NCBI GenBank assembly: GCA_026392845.1
Contig: JAPLBJ010000036.1
Coordinates: 1 to 50,141, forward strand
Source of the DNA: Actinomycetota bacterium
Lineage (GTDB): Bacteria; Actinomycetota; Actinomycetes; Nanopelagicales; Nanopelagicaceae
DNA length: 50,141 nucleotides
Direction: 5' to 3'
The translations under genes were made by a program, and so were the position numbers. Positions 21,577 through 31,878 of the stretch are shown here, piece after piece. Position 1 is the stretch's first letter. Each line of letters begins with the position of its first letter. The notes below the pieces were generated by a model. That model was given only the letters and a program-made list of their open reading frames with translations. It was not told the DNA's origin and ran no database searches.

Positions 21577-22338
21577 ATGACTAAAGAGACCAACGCCGGA
21601 AGTATTCGCAACTACAACCTTATTGCTGGGTTTTTTCACCTAGCTCAAATGGTTGTGGTTCTAGTACTAGCAAATGATTTCACACTTCCTATTGTTGCTC
21701 GTTATATGGCAGGGCCTCCAGGAAGTACTTTTGCAGAGCCAATCACATTACTTGATACTCCTATTGGTCTCGTCGTTGCAATCTTCCTTGGGCTCTCTGC
21801 CTTCTTTCATTTTCTAGTAGCTAGTCCAGCATTTTTCTCTCGATATAGTGCAGGCCTTGCATCGAATCGTAATTATTTCCGCTGGGTTGAATATTCAATT
21901 AGTTCATCAGTGATGATTGTTTTGATTGCCCAAATTTGTGGTGTTTCTGATGTTGCAGCAATTATTTCGATTTTTGGTGTTAATGCTTCAATGATTCTCT
22001 TTGGATGGCTACAAGAAAAATATGAAGAGCCAGGCAATGGTGGTTGGTTGCCATTTATTTTTGGCTGCATCGCAGGCATAGTTCCTTGGCTTTCACTTCT
22101 CTTTTATGTATTTGCAATCGGTGGCCCAGGAGATACAAAAGCACCAGCATTTGTCTATGGAGTAGTTATCTCCATCTTTGTCCTCTTCAATACTTTTGCA
22201 ATCGTTCAATATCTTCAATACAAGAAAGTTGGAAAGTGGTCGCAGTATCTGCGCGGGGAGAAGACATATATAACGCTCTCACTTATCGCTAAATCTGCTC
22301 TCGCATGGCAGATATTTGCCTCCACCTTGATTCAGTAG
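21577..22338 (+). CDS. heliorhodopsin
   Basis: Retinal-binding seven-helix membrane protein of 253 residues, closely resembling the founding actinobacterial heliorhodopsin 48C12. The Schiff-base lysine is Lys239 in SLIAKSALAWQIF. The counterion is Glu105 in FRWVEYSISSSVMIVLIAQ. The conserved retinal-pocket histidines correspond to His21 and His78. The stretch FGVNASMILFGWLQEKY is a family hallmark. Heliorhodopsins are inserted with the N-terminus inside and do not pump ions; a signalling or regulatory role is proposed. No carotenoid or retinal synthesis gene is in the window. The gene sits behind glutamine synthetase, which fits published work, as I recall it, in which an actinobacterial heliorhodopsin bound and modulated that enzyme. 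Confidence 0.97.
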   Translation: MTKETNAGSIRNYNLIAGFFHLAQMVVVLVLANDFTLPIVARYMAGPPGSTFAEPITLLDTPIGLVVAIFLGLSAFFHFLVASPAFFSRYSAGLASNRNYFRWVEYSISSSVMIVLIAQICGVSDVAAIISIFGVNASMILFGWLQEKYEEPGNGGWLPFIFGCIAGIVPWLSLLFYVFAIGGPGDTKAPAFVYGVVISIFVLFNTFAIVQYLQYKKVGKWSQYLRGEKTYITLSLIAKSALAWQIFASTLIQ

Positions 22339-22353
22339 CGCCCTTCGCGCTAC
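22335..22353 (+). terminator. short hairpin at the end of the heliorhodopsin gene
   Basis: GTAGCGC (22335-22341) pairs with GCGCTAC (22347-22353). There is no proper T-run after it, so it may be a weak terminator or part of the leuA leader. Confidence 0.35.
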
Positions 22354-22365
22354 TCTTTGAACCTT

Positions 22366-22410
22366 ATGAAGCTCCGCGGACTACTCCTTATCCGCCGTAG
22401 CGAGGCCTAA
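22366..22410 (+). CDS. leuL: leuA leader peptide
   Basis: A 14-codon frame reading MKLRGLLLIRRSEA, with three consecutive Leu codons plus one more, 78 bases upstream of leuA. Its 3' half overlaps the first arm of the pseudoknot at 22399-22449. Ribosome stalling at the Leu codons when leucyl-tRNA is scarce would change folding of the downstream RNA. There is no strong ribosome binding site in front of it. Confidence 0.75.
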   Translation: MKLRGLLLIRRSEA

Positions 22411-22470
22411 CAACCGGTCTCCTCGCTGCGGAGTTTGGTGTTGCCGGTTAACACATCCGGCCAACCAAAC
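22372..22470 (+). promoter_or_regulatory. leuA leader RNA (actinobacterial LEU-element pseudoknot)
   Basis: AGCGAGG (22399-22405) pairs with CCTCGCT (22421-22427). The loop of that stem contains AACCGG (22412-22417), which pairs with CCGGTT (22444-22449), giving an H-type pseudoknot. Competing or added helices are CTCCGC (22372-22377, inside the leader peptide) with GCGGAG (22428-22433), and GTTTGGT (22433-22439) with ACCAAAC (22464-22470), which ends just before the leuA ribosome binding site. A conserved pseudoknot called the LEU element is known upstream of leuA in many actinobacteria. Confidence 0.8.
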
Positions 22471-22474
22471 ATTT

Positions 22475-24204
<1,730 letters not shown>

Positions 24205-24214
24205 CGCTCGGCAC

Positions 24215-24220
24215 TACCTT
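24215..24220 (+). promoter_or_regulatory. -10 element for leaderless recO
   Basis: TACCTT, ending 7 bases before the recO ATG, with no ribosome binding site. Confidence 0.5.
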
Positions 24221-24227
24221 TGCCCGT

Positions 24228-24959
24228 ATGACTTTGTATCGGGATGAGGCAGTTATTTTGCGCACCCAAAAGTTGGGTGAAGCAGATCGCATCATCACGA
24301 TGCTCACTCGCGAACATGGTCGAGTTCGTGGTGTTGCAAAGGGGGTTCGTCGTACTAAATCAAAATTTGGCGCACGCCTAGAGCCCGGTAGCCATGTTGA
24401 TATTCAGCTCTTCGTTGGAAAAACTTTTCACACTGTTACTCAAGTAGAAGCAATCATGAATTACGGCGAAGCACTTACCGATGATTATCAACGCTGGACA
24501 GTTGCTGCAGCAATCATGGAAGCAGCAGAGCGCTTCACTACTCAAGAGCATGAACCAGCTCTACAAGAATTCCAACTAGTTGTTGGCGGGTTGAAAGTAC
24601 TTTCTGAAAATAGATACGACCCGCTACTCATCCTTGATGCATTCTTACTTCGCTCTCTTGCCATTGGTGGTTACGCGCCATCAATGACTATTTGCTCTCG
24701 CTGTGAAGCACCTGGCCCGCATCGCTACTTCTCTTTAGTTGGTGGGGGATCCGTGTGTAACGATTGCAGACCATCAGCATCGGCAACGCCTGCGCCAGAG
24801 ACACTCACGTTGATGGGTGCGCTACTCAGTAGTGATTGGGATGTTGCACAAAATAGTGAAGCACGTTATCGCCGCGAGGCTAGTGGTTTGATTGCTGCTT
24901 ATTTACAATGGCACTTAGAGCGAGGACTTCGATCTTTACCCATGGTGGAGCGAGTATGA
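24228..24959 (+). CDS. recO: DNA repair protein RecO
   Basis: RecFOR-pathway mediator that anneals single strands and helps load RecA on SSB-coated DNA. 243 residues. The N-terminal OB-fold starts [28 protein letters not shown], and the helical part carries a zinc site: Cys156, Cys159, Cys177 and Cys180. Its stop overlaps the uppS start (ATGA), the usual actinobacterial recO-uppS pairing. Confidence 0.95.
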   Translation: MTLYRDEAVILRTQKLGEADRIITMLTREHGRVRGVAKGVRRTKSKFGARLEPGSHVDIQLFVGKTFHTVTQVEAIMNYGEALTDDYQRWTVAAAIMEAAERFTTQEHEPALQEFQLVVGGLKVLSENRYDPLLILDAFLLRSLAIGGYAPSMTICSRCEAPGPHRYFSLVGGGSVCNDCRPSASATPAPETLTLMGALLSSDWDVAQNSEARYRREASGLIAAYLQWHLERGLRSLPMVERV

Positions 24960-25654
24960 ATATTCCAAATCACGTTGCAATTGTTATGGATGGCAATGGT
25001 CGCTGGGCGAAAGAGCGTGGCCTACCGCGCACAGCAGGACATGAAGCGGGAGAAGCAGCGCTCTTTGATGTTGTTCAAGGCGCAATTGAATTTGGCGTAA
25101 AAGAGATAAGTGCATATGCATTCTCAACAGAGAACTGGCGTCGCTCTCCAGAAGAAGTGAAATTTTTGATGGGGTTCAATCGTGATGTATTACGTCGCCG
25201 TCGCGATGAGATGAATCAAATGGGAGTGCGTATCCGTTGGGTTGGTCGACCAAAGCGTTTATGGGGCAGCGTTATTACTGAGTTAGAAGAGGCTGAGGAA
25301 CTAACGAAGAAGAACAAAGTTCTTACGCTCAATATGTGCGTGAACTATGGAGGTCGATCAGAAATTATTGATGCAGCCGCAGAGCTTGCTCGTGATGTAA
25401 AACGTGGCAAAGTAAAAGCAGATTCAATTACCGAGAAGACCTTCCAAAAGTATTTAGATTCACCCACTATGAGTGATGTTGACTTGTTCTTGAGAACATC
25501 AGGAGAGCAGCGCACAAGTAATTTCTTGCCATGGCAAAGCGTTTATGCAGAGTTTGTATTTATGGATGTCTTATGGCCAGATGTCACACGTAAAACTCTA
25601 TGGAAAGCGATAGAGGAATACTCACAACGAGATAGAAGATTCGGTAAGGCGTAG
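24956..25654 (+). CDS. uppS: isoprenyl (undecaprenyl) diphosphate synthase
   Basis: Cis-prenyltransferase that makes the long-chain lipid carrier for peptidoglycan and other glycans. 232 residues from the ATG overlapping the recO stop. Motifs: [13 protein letters not shown] with catalytic Asp12, [20 protein letters not shown], and [16 protein letters not shown] near the C-terminus. The chain length of the product (decaprenyl or undecaprenyl) cannot be read from the sequence. Confidence 0.96.
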   Translation: MNIPNHVAIVMDGNGRWAKERGLPRTAGHEAGEAALFDVVQGAIEFGVKEISAYAFSTENWRRSPEEVKFLMGFNRDVLRRRRDEMNQMGVRIRWVGRPKRLWGSVITELEEAEELTKKNKVLTLNMCVNYGGRSEIIDAAAELARDVKRGKVKADSITEKTFQKYLDSPTMSDVDLFLRTSGEQRTSNFLPWQSVYAEFVFMDVLWPDVTRKTLWKAIEEYSQRDRRFGKA

Positions 25655-25665
25655 CCTTACCGAAT
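25639..25665. terminator. hairpin at the end of uppS
   Basis: A perfect 12-bp inverted repeat (ATTCGGTAAGGC with its complement) around GTA, overlapping the uppS stop. It lies between convergent genes but has no T-run, so termination strength is uncertain. Confidence 0.6.
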
Positions 25666-25686
25666 TGAAAGCGTTAGCGGAAAAGC

Positions 25687-25872
25687 CTAAGCAGCTGGAT
25701 AATCGGTTGGAGTCGGGGCGGTTAGCTGAGCCTGGCACATCGCACAACGGGCATTATCTAGTAGGTACATTTCAATCTCATATGTGTCTGGACTAAATGA
25801 AGCAGTTATCTCCAATAGGTGCGAGCCGCATGCAGGACATGCGCAGGTTGGGATACCCCTGTAGTCGCCCAT
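25687..25872 (-). CDS. small zinc-ribbon-like protein
   Basis: 61 residues with cysteines spaced as CACPAC (Cys10, 12, 15) and CAMC (Cys43, 46), a likely zinc ribbon. The middle (EITASFSPDTYEIEMYLLD) would form the hairpin between the two knuckles. The end is Pro/Thr-rich. Its ATG is 3 bases after the zur stop, so it is probably co-translated with the zinc-uptake operon. It might be a zinc-binding or storage accessory, or an unrelated small actinobacterial protein. No family name is recognised. Confidence 0.65.
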   Translation of the reverse strand: MGDYRGIPTCACPACGSHLLEITASFSPDTYEIEMYLLDNARCAMCQAQLTAPTPTDYPAA

Positions 25873-25875
25873 GAT

Positions 25876-26241
25876 TTAACACTTTGAACAGATTCCGAAG
25901 ATCTCGGCTGTGTGTCCAACCTCGCGGAATCCAAACTCTTCAGCCATAGTCTTGGCCCACTTTTCAATCGCACCGCCTTCAATTTCCACGGTATTTCCGC
26001 AGCCTTTACACACTAAGTGATGATGGTGAGTATCACCGCAAAGACGATAAATAGCTTCCCCATCTTCACGGCGCAGAAGATCAACAATTTTGTCATCAAC
26101 GAGTGATTGCAATGCCCGATACACCGTAGTTAAACCGATTCCATCGCCTTCTCTGCGCAGAATTTGATGAAGTTCTTGAGCGCTGGCAAAGCCACCAGTT
26201 CGCTCAAGAACTGCAATCAATTTTAGATCAGATTTATTCAT
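25876..26241 (-). CDS. zur: Fur-family regulator, probably Zur
   Basis: Metal-responsive repressor of 121 residues. Start chosen at the ATG at 26241 (MNKSDLKLIAVLERTG), which overlaps the stop of the zinc transporter gene by 8 bases; the longer frame is antisense-free but unlike the family. The winged helix has GIGLTTVYRALQSLVDDKIVD. The metal region has HHHH at 72-75, with two structural-zinc CxxC pairs (Cys78/81 and Cys118/121). Context decides for zinc: it is in one operon with a ZIP transporter and a Zur-type operator precedes the operon. Confidence 0.9.
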   Translation of the reverse strand: MNKSDLKLIAVLERTGGFASAQELHQILRREGDGIGLTTVYRALQSLVDDKIVDLLRREDGEAIYRLCGDTHHHHLVCKGCGNTVEIEGGAIEKWAKTMAEEFGFREVGHTAEIFGICSKC

Positions 26242-27073
26242 TGTCGGTGTGGGCGTGATCCTCATCTGAATGTTCATCGTGGACATCTTCCATGTGAACA
26301 TCCTTGCCAGTTGAATGCGCATGTGCATCACCTGAATGTAGATAAGCCACGAGAGCCCACATAATCAAGACACCTGAAATCGTCGCAACCATGGTCCAAC
26401 GTGATGAGTGACGAGAATGTGCTTCGGGCAGGATATGAGAAGTTGCAAGGTAAATGACGATTCCAGAAAATGCCGCTAGATAGGCAGCGATTAAGTCATC
26501 ACTTAAAACAAGTGTGCTACCAAGTACCGCTCCAGAAATGCGAGCTAATGCATCAACACCAAGCAAGCCAATACTCTTCTTTCCCCACAATCCAGATTTG
26601 ATCAAGAAGGAAACGGTGTTGAGACCATCACTGAATGCGTGAACAAGAAGAGCAATAAAGACTGCAAGACCTAAGTCAGAGCTGACCTTGAAGGCAACAC
26701 CAAGTGCCAAGCCATCGAGAAACACATGGCCACCCATTGCAATTGCACCAAAAGCACCAGTGAAGTTATGTGAGTGCTCGTGGTCGTGACTGTATTGTGA
26801 GCCAGCTGGCTCATGTGAACCAAAAATACGTTCATAGAAATGTAAAAGCAGAAAGCCAGCAATCAGCGCGATAGAGACAACTGGTGCATGGAGAAACTCT
26901 TGGGTTCCTAACTCAAAGACCTCAGGAAGAAGATCAAATGCAACAAGGCCAAGGAGAAGGCCGGCAGATAAACCGAGAACTAGGTGAAGGCGATTCTTCG
27001 CTTTTAGTGCGAGTGCGCCTCCTGCAAGAGTTGAGATGGCAGTTAGGGCGGCAAGGATGATGGCTATTGTCAT
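26234..27073 (-). CDS. ZIP-family zinc transporter
   Basis: Membrane metal importer of 279 residues with about eight helices. The metal path motifs are HVFLDGLALGVAF (helix 4) and HAFSDGLNTVSFL (helix 5). His-rich segments occur in the loop before helix 4 (HDHEHSHNF, near residue 98) and in the C-terminal tail (many His/Asp/Glu, from about residue 246), probably collecting or sensing zinc. It is the first gene of the operon with zur and the small zinc-ribbon gene. TACTCT ends 6 bases before the ATG, so it is leaderless and under the Zur box. Confidence 0.92.
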   Translation of the reverse strand: MTIAIILAALTAISTLAGGALALKAKNRLHLVLGLSAGLLLGLVAFDLLPEVFELGTQEFLHAPVVSIALIAGFLLLHFYERIFGSHEPAGSQYSHDHEHSHNFTGAFGAIAMGGHVFLDGLALGVAFKVSSDLGLAVFIALLVHAFSDGLNTVSFLIKSGLWGKKSIGLLGVDALARISGAVLGSTLVLSDDLIAAYLAAFSGIVIYLATSHILPEAHSRHSSRWTMVATISGVLIMWALVAYLHSGDAHAHSTGKDVHMEDVHDEHSDEDHAHTDNE

Positions 27074-27079
27074 GTCGGG

Positions 27080-27132
27080 AGAGTATCACAAAATGGAAAT
27101 GATTATCATTTCCAAAATCGAGCCGATACGCT
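27080..27132. promoter_or_regulatory. Zur box between two divergent leaderless promoters
   Basis: A 10-1-10 palindrome at 27094-27114: TGGAAATGAT, one T, ATCATTTCCA. It closely matches the known actinobacterial Zur operator. It is flanked by TACTCT on the minus strand (27080-27085, for the ZIP gene) and TACGCT on the plus strand (27127-27132, for the monooxygenase-fold gene). It would cover the -35 region of both, so both genes may be Zur-repressed. Confidence 0.9.
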
Positions 27133-27138
27133 CAACCT

Positions 27139-27408
27139 ATGTTCGCAATTGCCAGATTCTCCATTCCTTTGGGTGAGGCGACCCAATTTAGGGCCGAACT
27201 TGAGCAAGCCAAGGAGGTCTTGTCTGGCGCACCCGGTTTTATTAGCGCTTTCATCGGACAAAATCTCGATGAACCAGAGTTGTGGGCACTGACAACCCAA
27301 TGGGAAAACGTTGGTTCGTATCGCCGCGCACTCAGCAGCACTCGCGCGAAGTTAGAAGCAATTCCCGTACTGGCACGTGCGATCGATGAAGCCGGTGCGT
27401 ACGAGTAA
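27139..27408 (+). CDS. antibiotic biosynthesis monooxygenase-fold protein
   Basis: 89-residue ferredoxin-like ABM-domain protein: [51 protein letters not shown] and [13 protein letters not shown] follow the family pattern. Such small dimers act as cofactor-free oxygenases, haem-related enzymes or have no known activity. The start is leaderless (TACGCT 6 bases upstream). Its promoter contains the Zur box, so zinc control is possible but unproven. Confidence 0.8.
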   Translation: MFAIARFSIPLGEATQFRAELEQAKEVLSGAPGFISAFIGQNLDEPELWALTTQWENVGSYRRALSSTRAKLEAIPVLARAIDEAGAYE

Positions 27409-27470
27409 ACTTATGCCACGGGAGTAACACCAGTTGCTCTTCGCCGACAGCCAGCCGGATGGAGATTATT

Positions 27471-28850
27471 GTGGCAACGGACCGTTTAGAAAATATTGTT
27501 GGACTCGCAAAGCGTCGAGGATTTGTATTTCCCTCATCTGAAATTTATGGCGGATTACGTGCATCGTGGGATTACGGCCCACTTGGAGTAGAACTCAAGA
27601 ACAATGTAAAGCGCCAATGGTGGAAAGCCATGGTTATGGGACGCGAAGATATTGTCGGGCTTGATTCATGTGTGATCTTAGCGCGCGAAGTGTGGGAAGC
27701 ATCAGGACACGTTGCAACATTTAGTGATCCACTTACCGAGTGCACTGCCTGTCATAAGCGATACCGCGCAGATCATTTAGAAGAAGCATATGAAGCAAAG
27801 CATAAGAAGAAGCCAGAATCACTTACTGATATCAATTGCCCAGCATGTGGAAATAAGGGCCAGTTCACAACTCCAAAACAATTTAGTGGTTTGCTAAAAA
27901 CATATCTTGGGCCAGTAGAAGATGAATCTGGTCTTGCTTATTTGCGTCCAGAGACTGCACAAGGAATTTTTATCAACTTTGATCAAGTAATGACAACATC
28001 TCGAAAGAAGCCACCTTTTGGTATCGGCCAAATTGGAAAATCATTCCGCAATGAAATTACGCCAGGAAACTTCATTTTCCGTACTCGTGAATTCGAGCAG
28101 ATGGAGATGGAATTCTTCGTTGTTCCAGGAACTGATGAGGATTGGCACCAATACTGGATTGATACTCGTCTTGCTTGGTATAAAGATTTAGGTATCAACC
28201 CTGAGCGCCTTCGTATCTTTGATCATCCAAAAGAGAAGTTGTCGCACTATTCAAAGCGCACTGCAGATATTGAATATAAGTTTGAATTTGCGGGTACTGA
28301 ATGGGGCGAGCTTGAAGGTATTGCAAACCGCACTGACTTTGATCTCAAAGCACACTCTTCTGCATCAGGTAAAGATTTATCTTATTTTGATCAAGAAAAG
28401 GGTGAACGCTGGACTCCATTCGTGATTGAACCTGCCGCAGGTGTTGATCGATGTGCGCTGACATTTTTGATGGATGCATATACAGAAGATGAAGCACCAA
28501 ATAGCAAGGGCGAGATGGAGAAGCGAGTTGTACTCAAGCTCGATCACCGCCTTGCGCCAATCAAGGTTGCTGTATTGCCACTATCTCGTAATGCAGATCT
28601 CTCACCGATGGCTCGCGATCTTGCAACACAACTTCGAAAGAATTGGAATATCGATTTCGATGATGCAGGAGCAATCGGACGTCGCTATCGTCGCCAAGAT
28701 GAAATCGGAACTCCATATTGCATCACGATAGATTTCGATACCCTCGAAGATCGCGCTGTGACAATTCGTGATCGTGACACGATGGCACAGGAACGTATTG
28801 CACTCGATCAGGTTGAAGCATGGCTAGCGCCGCGACTCCTCGGCTGCTAG
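27471..28850 (+). CDS. glyS: glycyl-tRNA synthetase (homodimeric class II)
   Basis: Charges tRNA-Gly. 459 residues from a GTG placed six bases after GGAG, giving [28 protein letters not shown] (start segment typical of this type). Seen: zinc-ribbon cysteines CTACHKRY and CPACGNKG in the insertion, motif 2 [22 protein letters not shown], motif 3-like [15 protein letters not shown], and a C-terminal anticodon-binding domain from about residue 365 ([19 protein letters not shown]). It overlaps dus by 31 bases. Confidence 0.97.
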   Translation: MATDRLENIVGLAKRRGFVFPSSEIYGGLRASWDYGPLGVELKNNVKRQWWKAMVMGREDIVGLDSCVILAREVWEASGHVATFSDPLTECTACHKRYRADHLEEAYEAKHKKKPESLTDINCPACGNKGQFTTPKQFSGLLKTYLGPVEDESGLAYLRPETAQGIFINFDQVMTTSRKKPPFGIGQIGKSFRNEITPGNFIFRTREFEQMEMEFFVVPGTDEDWHQYWIDTRLAWYKDLGINPERLRIFDHPKEKLSHYSKRTADIEYKFEFAGTEWGELEGIANRTDFDLKAHSSASGKDLSYFDQEKGERWTPFVIEPAAGVDRCALTFLMDAYTEDEAPNSKGEMEKRVVLKLDHRLAPIKVAVLPLSRNADLSPMARDLATQLRKNWNIDFDDAGAIGRRYRRQDEIGTPYCITIDFDTLEDRAVTIRDRDTMAQERIALDQVEAWLAPRLLGC

Positions 28851-29986
28851 AACCACTTCGTTTACCACTGGCAAGTGGTGATCACTTCATAGATCCATCA
28901 GTAGTTCTCGCACCGATGGCTGGAATAACTAATGCTCCATTTCGAACACTCTGTCGTGAACAAGGTGCAGGTTTATTTGTTTCCGAGATGGTGACAGCGC
29001 GCGCACTCATTGAACGTCGCCCTGAAACGCTACGTATGATCGTTCCAGGCCCAGGTGAGCGTCCACGTTCCGTGCAGTTATATAGCGTGGATCCACACAC
29101 TATGCGCGCTGCAGTAACAATGATCGGTAAAGAAAATCTTGCAGATCACATTGATATGAATTTTGGTTGTCCTGTTCCAAAAGTAACTCGCAAAGGCGGG
29201 GGAGCGGCCCTTCCCTATAAAAGAAAATTATTTAGTGCAATTGTCGGCGCGGCAGTTGAAGCAGCAAAACCTTTCGGAATTCCAGTAACTGTAAAGATGC
29301 GAATTGGAATCGATACTGACCATCACACATTTTTGGAAGCAGCAAAGTCTGCTGCCGATATTGGCGTTGCGTGGGTTGCGCTACATGCGCGTACAGCTGA
29401 GCAGATGTATGAAGGAAAATCTGATTGGTCTGCAATTACTCAATTAGTTCAACATTTAGCACCCACTGGAGTCCCAGTACTTGGTAACGGTGATATTTGG
29501 AGCGGTGCCGACGGCGTTGCAATGGTGAAGGAAACAGGCTGCGCTGGAGTCGTAGTTGGACGCGGTTGTTTGGGGCGCCCGTGGTTATTTACTGATTTAG
29601 TTGCAGCCTTTGCAGGGCAAGAAAAGCGTATTACGCCAACTCTTTTTGAAGTTCGAGAAATTATGTTTCGTCATGCCCAGCTCATTGTTGAATATTTCGA
29701 ATCAGAAGATCGTGGAATGCGCGACCTGCGCAAACATATGGCCTGGTATCTCAAGGGATTTCGCGTACATAGTGAATTGCGCAGGCAATTTGGAATGGTT
29801 TCAACACTTACTGAAATGCGCGCCTTGCTTGATCAACTCATCGATCAGCCATACCCAATTGAAGTTGGTGAAAAACCACGTGGTCGCACAAGTCATGGTC
29901 GTCCGCCAACGCTTCCAGATGGTTGGCTCAACGACCCTGATGAGATGGTTTCCATTGAATTAGAAGATGCATTTTCGGGCGGGTAG
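28820..29986 (+). CDS. dus: tRNA-dihydrouridine synthase
   Basis: Flavin enzyme that reduces uridines in tRNA D-loops. 388 residues, slightly longer than usual because of a C-terminal tail ([13 protein letters not shown] onward). TIM-barrel motifs: [44 protein letters not shown] with catalytic Cys117, [32 protein letters not shown] and [15 protein letters not shown] for FMN phosphate. The start ATG lies inside the end of glyS. Confidence 0.95.
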   Translation: MASAATPRLLEPLRLPLASGDHFIDPSVVLAPMAGITNAPFRTLCREQGAGLFVSEMVTARALIERRPETLRMIVPGPGERPRSVQLYSVDPHTMRAAVTMIGKENLADHIDMNFGCPVPKVTRKGGGAALPYKRKLFSAIVGAAVEAAKPFGIPVTVKMRIGIDTDHHTFLEAAKSAADIGVAWVALHARTAEQMYEGKSDWSAITQLVQHLAPTGVPVLGNGDIWSGADGVAMVKETGCAGVVVGRGCLGRPWLFTDLVAAFAGQEKRITPTLFEVREIMFRHAQLIVEYFESEDRGMRDLRKHMAWYLKGFRVHSELRRQFGMVSTLTEMRALLDQLIDQPYPIEVGEKPRGRTSHGRPPTLPDGWLNDPDEMVSIELEDAFSGG

Positions 29987-29989
29987 CTA

Positions 29990-30643
29990 ATGTTTTTATT
30001 TCGCTGGATTCGTCGCCTGATTACATCGATGATTCTTATTGCATTGATTCTGCCTTCATATGGTGTCTATAAGGTTTACCAAAGTGCGCATAATCCCATT
30101 GTTCGAAATGCTGATGTCATTGTTGTTTTAGGCACGGCGCAACTTGATGGCCGTCCAGGTGAAGCACTTGAATCACGTTTAGAAGAGGCGAAGAGAATTT
30201 TTGATCTTGGATACGCGCCAACGATTATCACTGTTGGTGCAGGAGCACCAGGGGATCGCACAACGGAGGCTGCATCAGGAAAAAGATGGCTACGTACCAA
30301 TGGAATCTCATCTAAGAAAATTATCGCAGTAGAAGTTGGTCGAGATACATTGACAAGCACAAAAGCATATGTAGAAGTTATGAAAAAGAAGATGGTCAGT
30401 GACGTAATTATTGTGACTGATCCTTATCATTGCGCCAGGGCAATGGTGATGGCTAATGACGAAGGCGTTATTAGTACATGTTCACCTGTTAGCAGTGGGC
30501 CTAATTCACTAGCAAAATCATCATATAAATACTTATTACGTGAAGCAGGCGCTTACATCGTCTACATAACAGTGGGGCGTCGAGGAATTCAAGTAAGTGA
30601 TCATTTACCGAATGCCGATATTGTCACTAAGGTATTGCAATGA
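29990..30643 (+). CDS. DUF218/YdcF-SanA-like membrane-anchored protein
   Basis: 217 residues: a basic N-terminus (RWIRRLI), one membrane helix (about residues 10-28), then a DUF218 domain facing outward. Motifs: ADVIVVLGTAQLDGRPGEALESRLEEA, GAPGDRTTEAASGKRWL, and VIIVTDPYHCARAMVMANDEG. Family members (SanA, YdcF, ElyC) influence envelope permeability or lipid-carrier metabolism; the biochemistry is not settled. It is tightly packed between dus (3-base gap) and dgt (ATGA overlap). Confidence 0.88.
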   Translation: MFLFRWIRRLITSMILIALILPSYGVYKVYQSAHNPIVRNADVIVVLGTAQLDGRPGEALESRLEEAKRIFDLGYAPTIITVGAGAPGDRTTEAASGKRWLRTNGISSKKIIAVEVGRDTLTSTKAYVEVMKKKMVSDVIIVTDPYHCARAMVMANDEGVISTCSPVSSGPNSLAKSSYKYLLREAGAYIVYITVGRRGIQVSDHLPNADIVTKVLQ

Positions 30644-31869
30644 TGAATGCAGGAAATTATTCGGAGAGCGATAAAGAGCGCTTTCTAGACGAGCCTGCAA
30701 AGCGTGTTGGACGTACTGAATTCATGCGCGATCGCGCACGAGTTATTCATTCTGCAGCTCTTCGTCGATTAGCCGCAAAAACTCAAGTTGCTGTTCCTTG
30801 GGAAAATGATTTTCAACGCACTCGTTTATCGCACTCACTTGAATGCGCGCAGATTGGTCGCGAACTAGGTGAATCACTTGGCGCTGATCCAGATTTACAA
30901 GATACCGCTTGCCTTGCACACGATTTAGGTCACCCACCTTTTGGTCATAATGGAGAGGAAGCATTAGCGATTGTTGCTAAAGATTGTGGTGGCTTTGAAG
31001 GCAATGCACAATCACTTCGACTGCTCATTCGTCTAGAAGCAAAAACAGTTGATGCACAAGGAAAAAGTGTTGGCCTAAACCTAACTCGAGCATCACTCGA
31101 CGCTGCAACTAAATACCCTTGGCCGAGTTCGCAAAATCCTCGCAAGTTTGGTGTGTATGACGATGATCTAGAGATTTTTACTTGGATGCGCAAAGGCGCT
31201 CCAGTTGATAAAAAATGTATTGAAGCCCAAATTATGGATTGGTCAGATGATTGTGCATATTCAGTACACGATCTAGAAGATGCAATATTTGCCAATCAGG
31301 TTAGCGTGAAGAATTTCCGAGATGATTTGCCAACGCTTCATAAAGTAATGGTTGAACAATATGGAAGCTCTGCAACGGAGCAAGAGGCGCGTGAAGCACT
31401 CGATCGCTTATCGGCGCTATCTGCTTGGCCGCATTATTACGATGGAAGTCATCGCAGCCTTGCTCGATTGAAAGATTCAACAAGCCAATTGATAGGTCGA
31501 TTTGTTCTCGCTGCTGAGATGCAGACTCGCGAGATTCATGGGACTGGGAAACTTTCACGCTATGGAGCAAATCTAGAAGTACCACATGAGCAAATAATTG
31601 AAGTAGATTTCCTCAAAGCAGTTGCAGGTCATTACCTCATCAACGCTGCACATTCGCAAGAACGTTATGCCAAACAGCAAGTAATCATTATCGAATTAGT
31701 AGAGATGCTCTATGCCAATGCGCCACATGAACTTGATTCCTTCTTTAGGAAGCCATGGGATGAAGCAAAGGATGATCCAGCTCGATTGCGCGTAGTCATC
31801 GATCAAATCGCAGCCCTTACCGACCCAGGCGCTTACGCCTTACATGCACGCCTGCTTGCTACTAGATAA
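30640..31869 (+). CDS. dgt: dGTPase-like deoxynucleotide triphosphohydrolase
   Basis: HD-domain hydrolase splitting dNTPs to nucleoside and triphosphate, 409 residues. The metal site is visible as His65 (TRLSHSLECAQIGREL) and His94-Asp95 (ACLAHDLGHPPFGHNGE), and further on DWSDDCAYSVHDLEDA. The N-terminal RTEFMRDRARVIHSAALRRLAAKTQV is highly typical. It precedes dnaG, the usual actinobacterial dgt-dnaG order, which links nucleotide-pool control with replication. Confidence 0.95.
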   Translation: MMNAGNYSESDKERFLDEPAKRVGRTEFMRDRARVIHSAALRRLAAKTQVAVPWENDFQRTRLSHSLECAQIGRELGESLGADPDLQDTACLAHDLGHPPFGHNGEEALAIVAKDCGGFEGNAQSLRLLIRLEAKTVDAQGKSVGLNLTRASLDAATKYPWPSSQNPRKFGVYDDDLEIFTWMRKGAPVDKKCIEAQIMDWSDDCAYSVHDLEDAIFANQVSVKNFRDDLPTLHKVMVEQYGSSATEQEAREALDRLSALSAWPHYYDGSHRSLARLKDSTSQLIGRFVLAAEMQTREIHGTGKLSRYGANLEVPHEQIIEVDFLKAVAGHYLINAAHSQERYAKQQVIIIELVEMLYANAPHELDSFFRKPWDEAKDDPARLRVVIDQIAALTDPGAYALHARLLATR

Positions 31870-31872
31870 GGT
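31867..31872 (+). promoter_or_regulatory. -10 element for leaderless dnaG
   Basis: TAAGGT, ending 6 bases before the dnaG ATG. The same bases contain AAGG, so it could also serve as a weak ribosome binding site on a dgt-dnaG read-through transcript. Confidence 0.4.
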
Positions 31873-31878
31873 GCACTC

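Noticed and set aside
22335-22353. Strong terminator for heliorhodopsin
   Set aside because: The stem is only 7 bp and no T-run follows; kept only as a weak candidate.
25877-26331. Longer start for the Fur-family protein
   Set aside because: The extra 30 residues are the out-of-frame image of the His-rich tail of the ZIP gene; the family start is at 26241.
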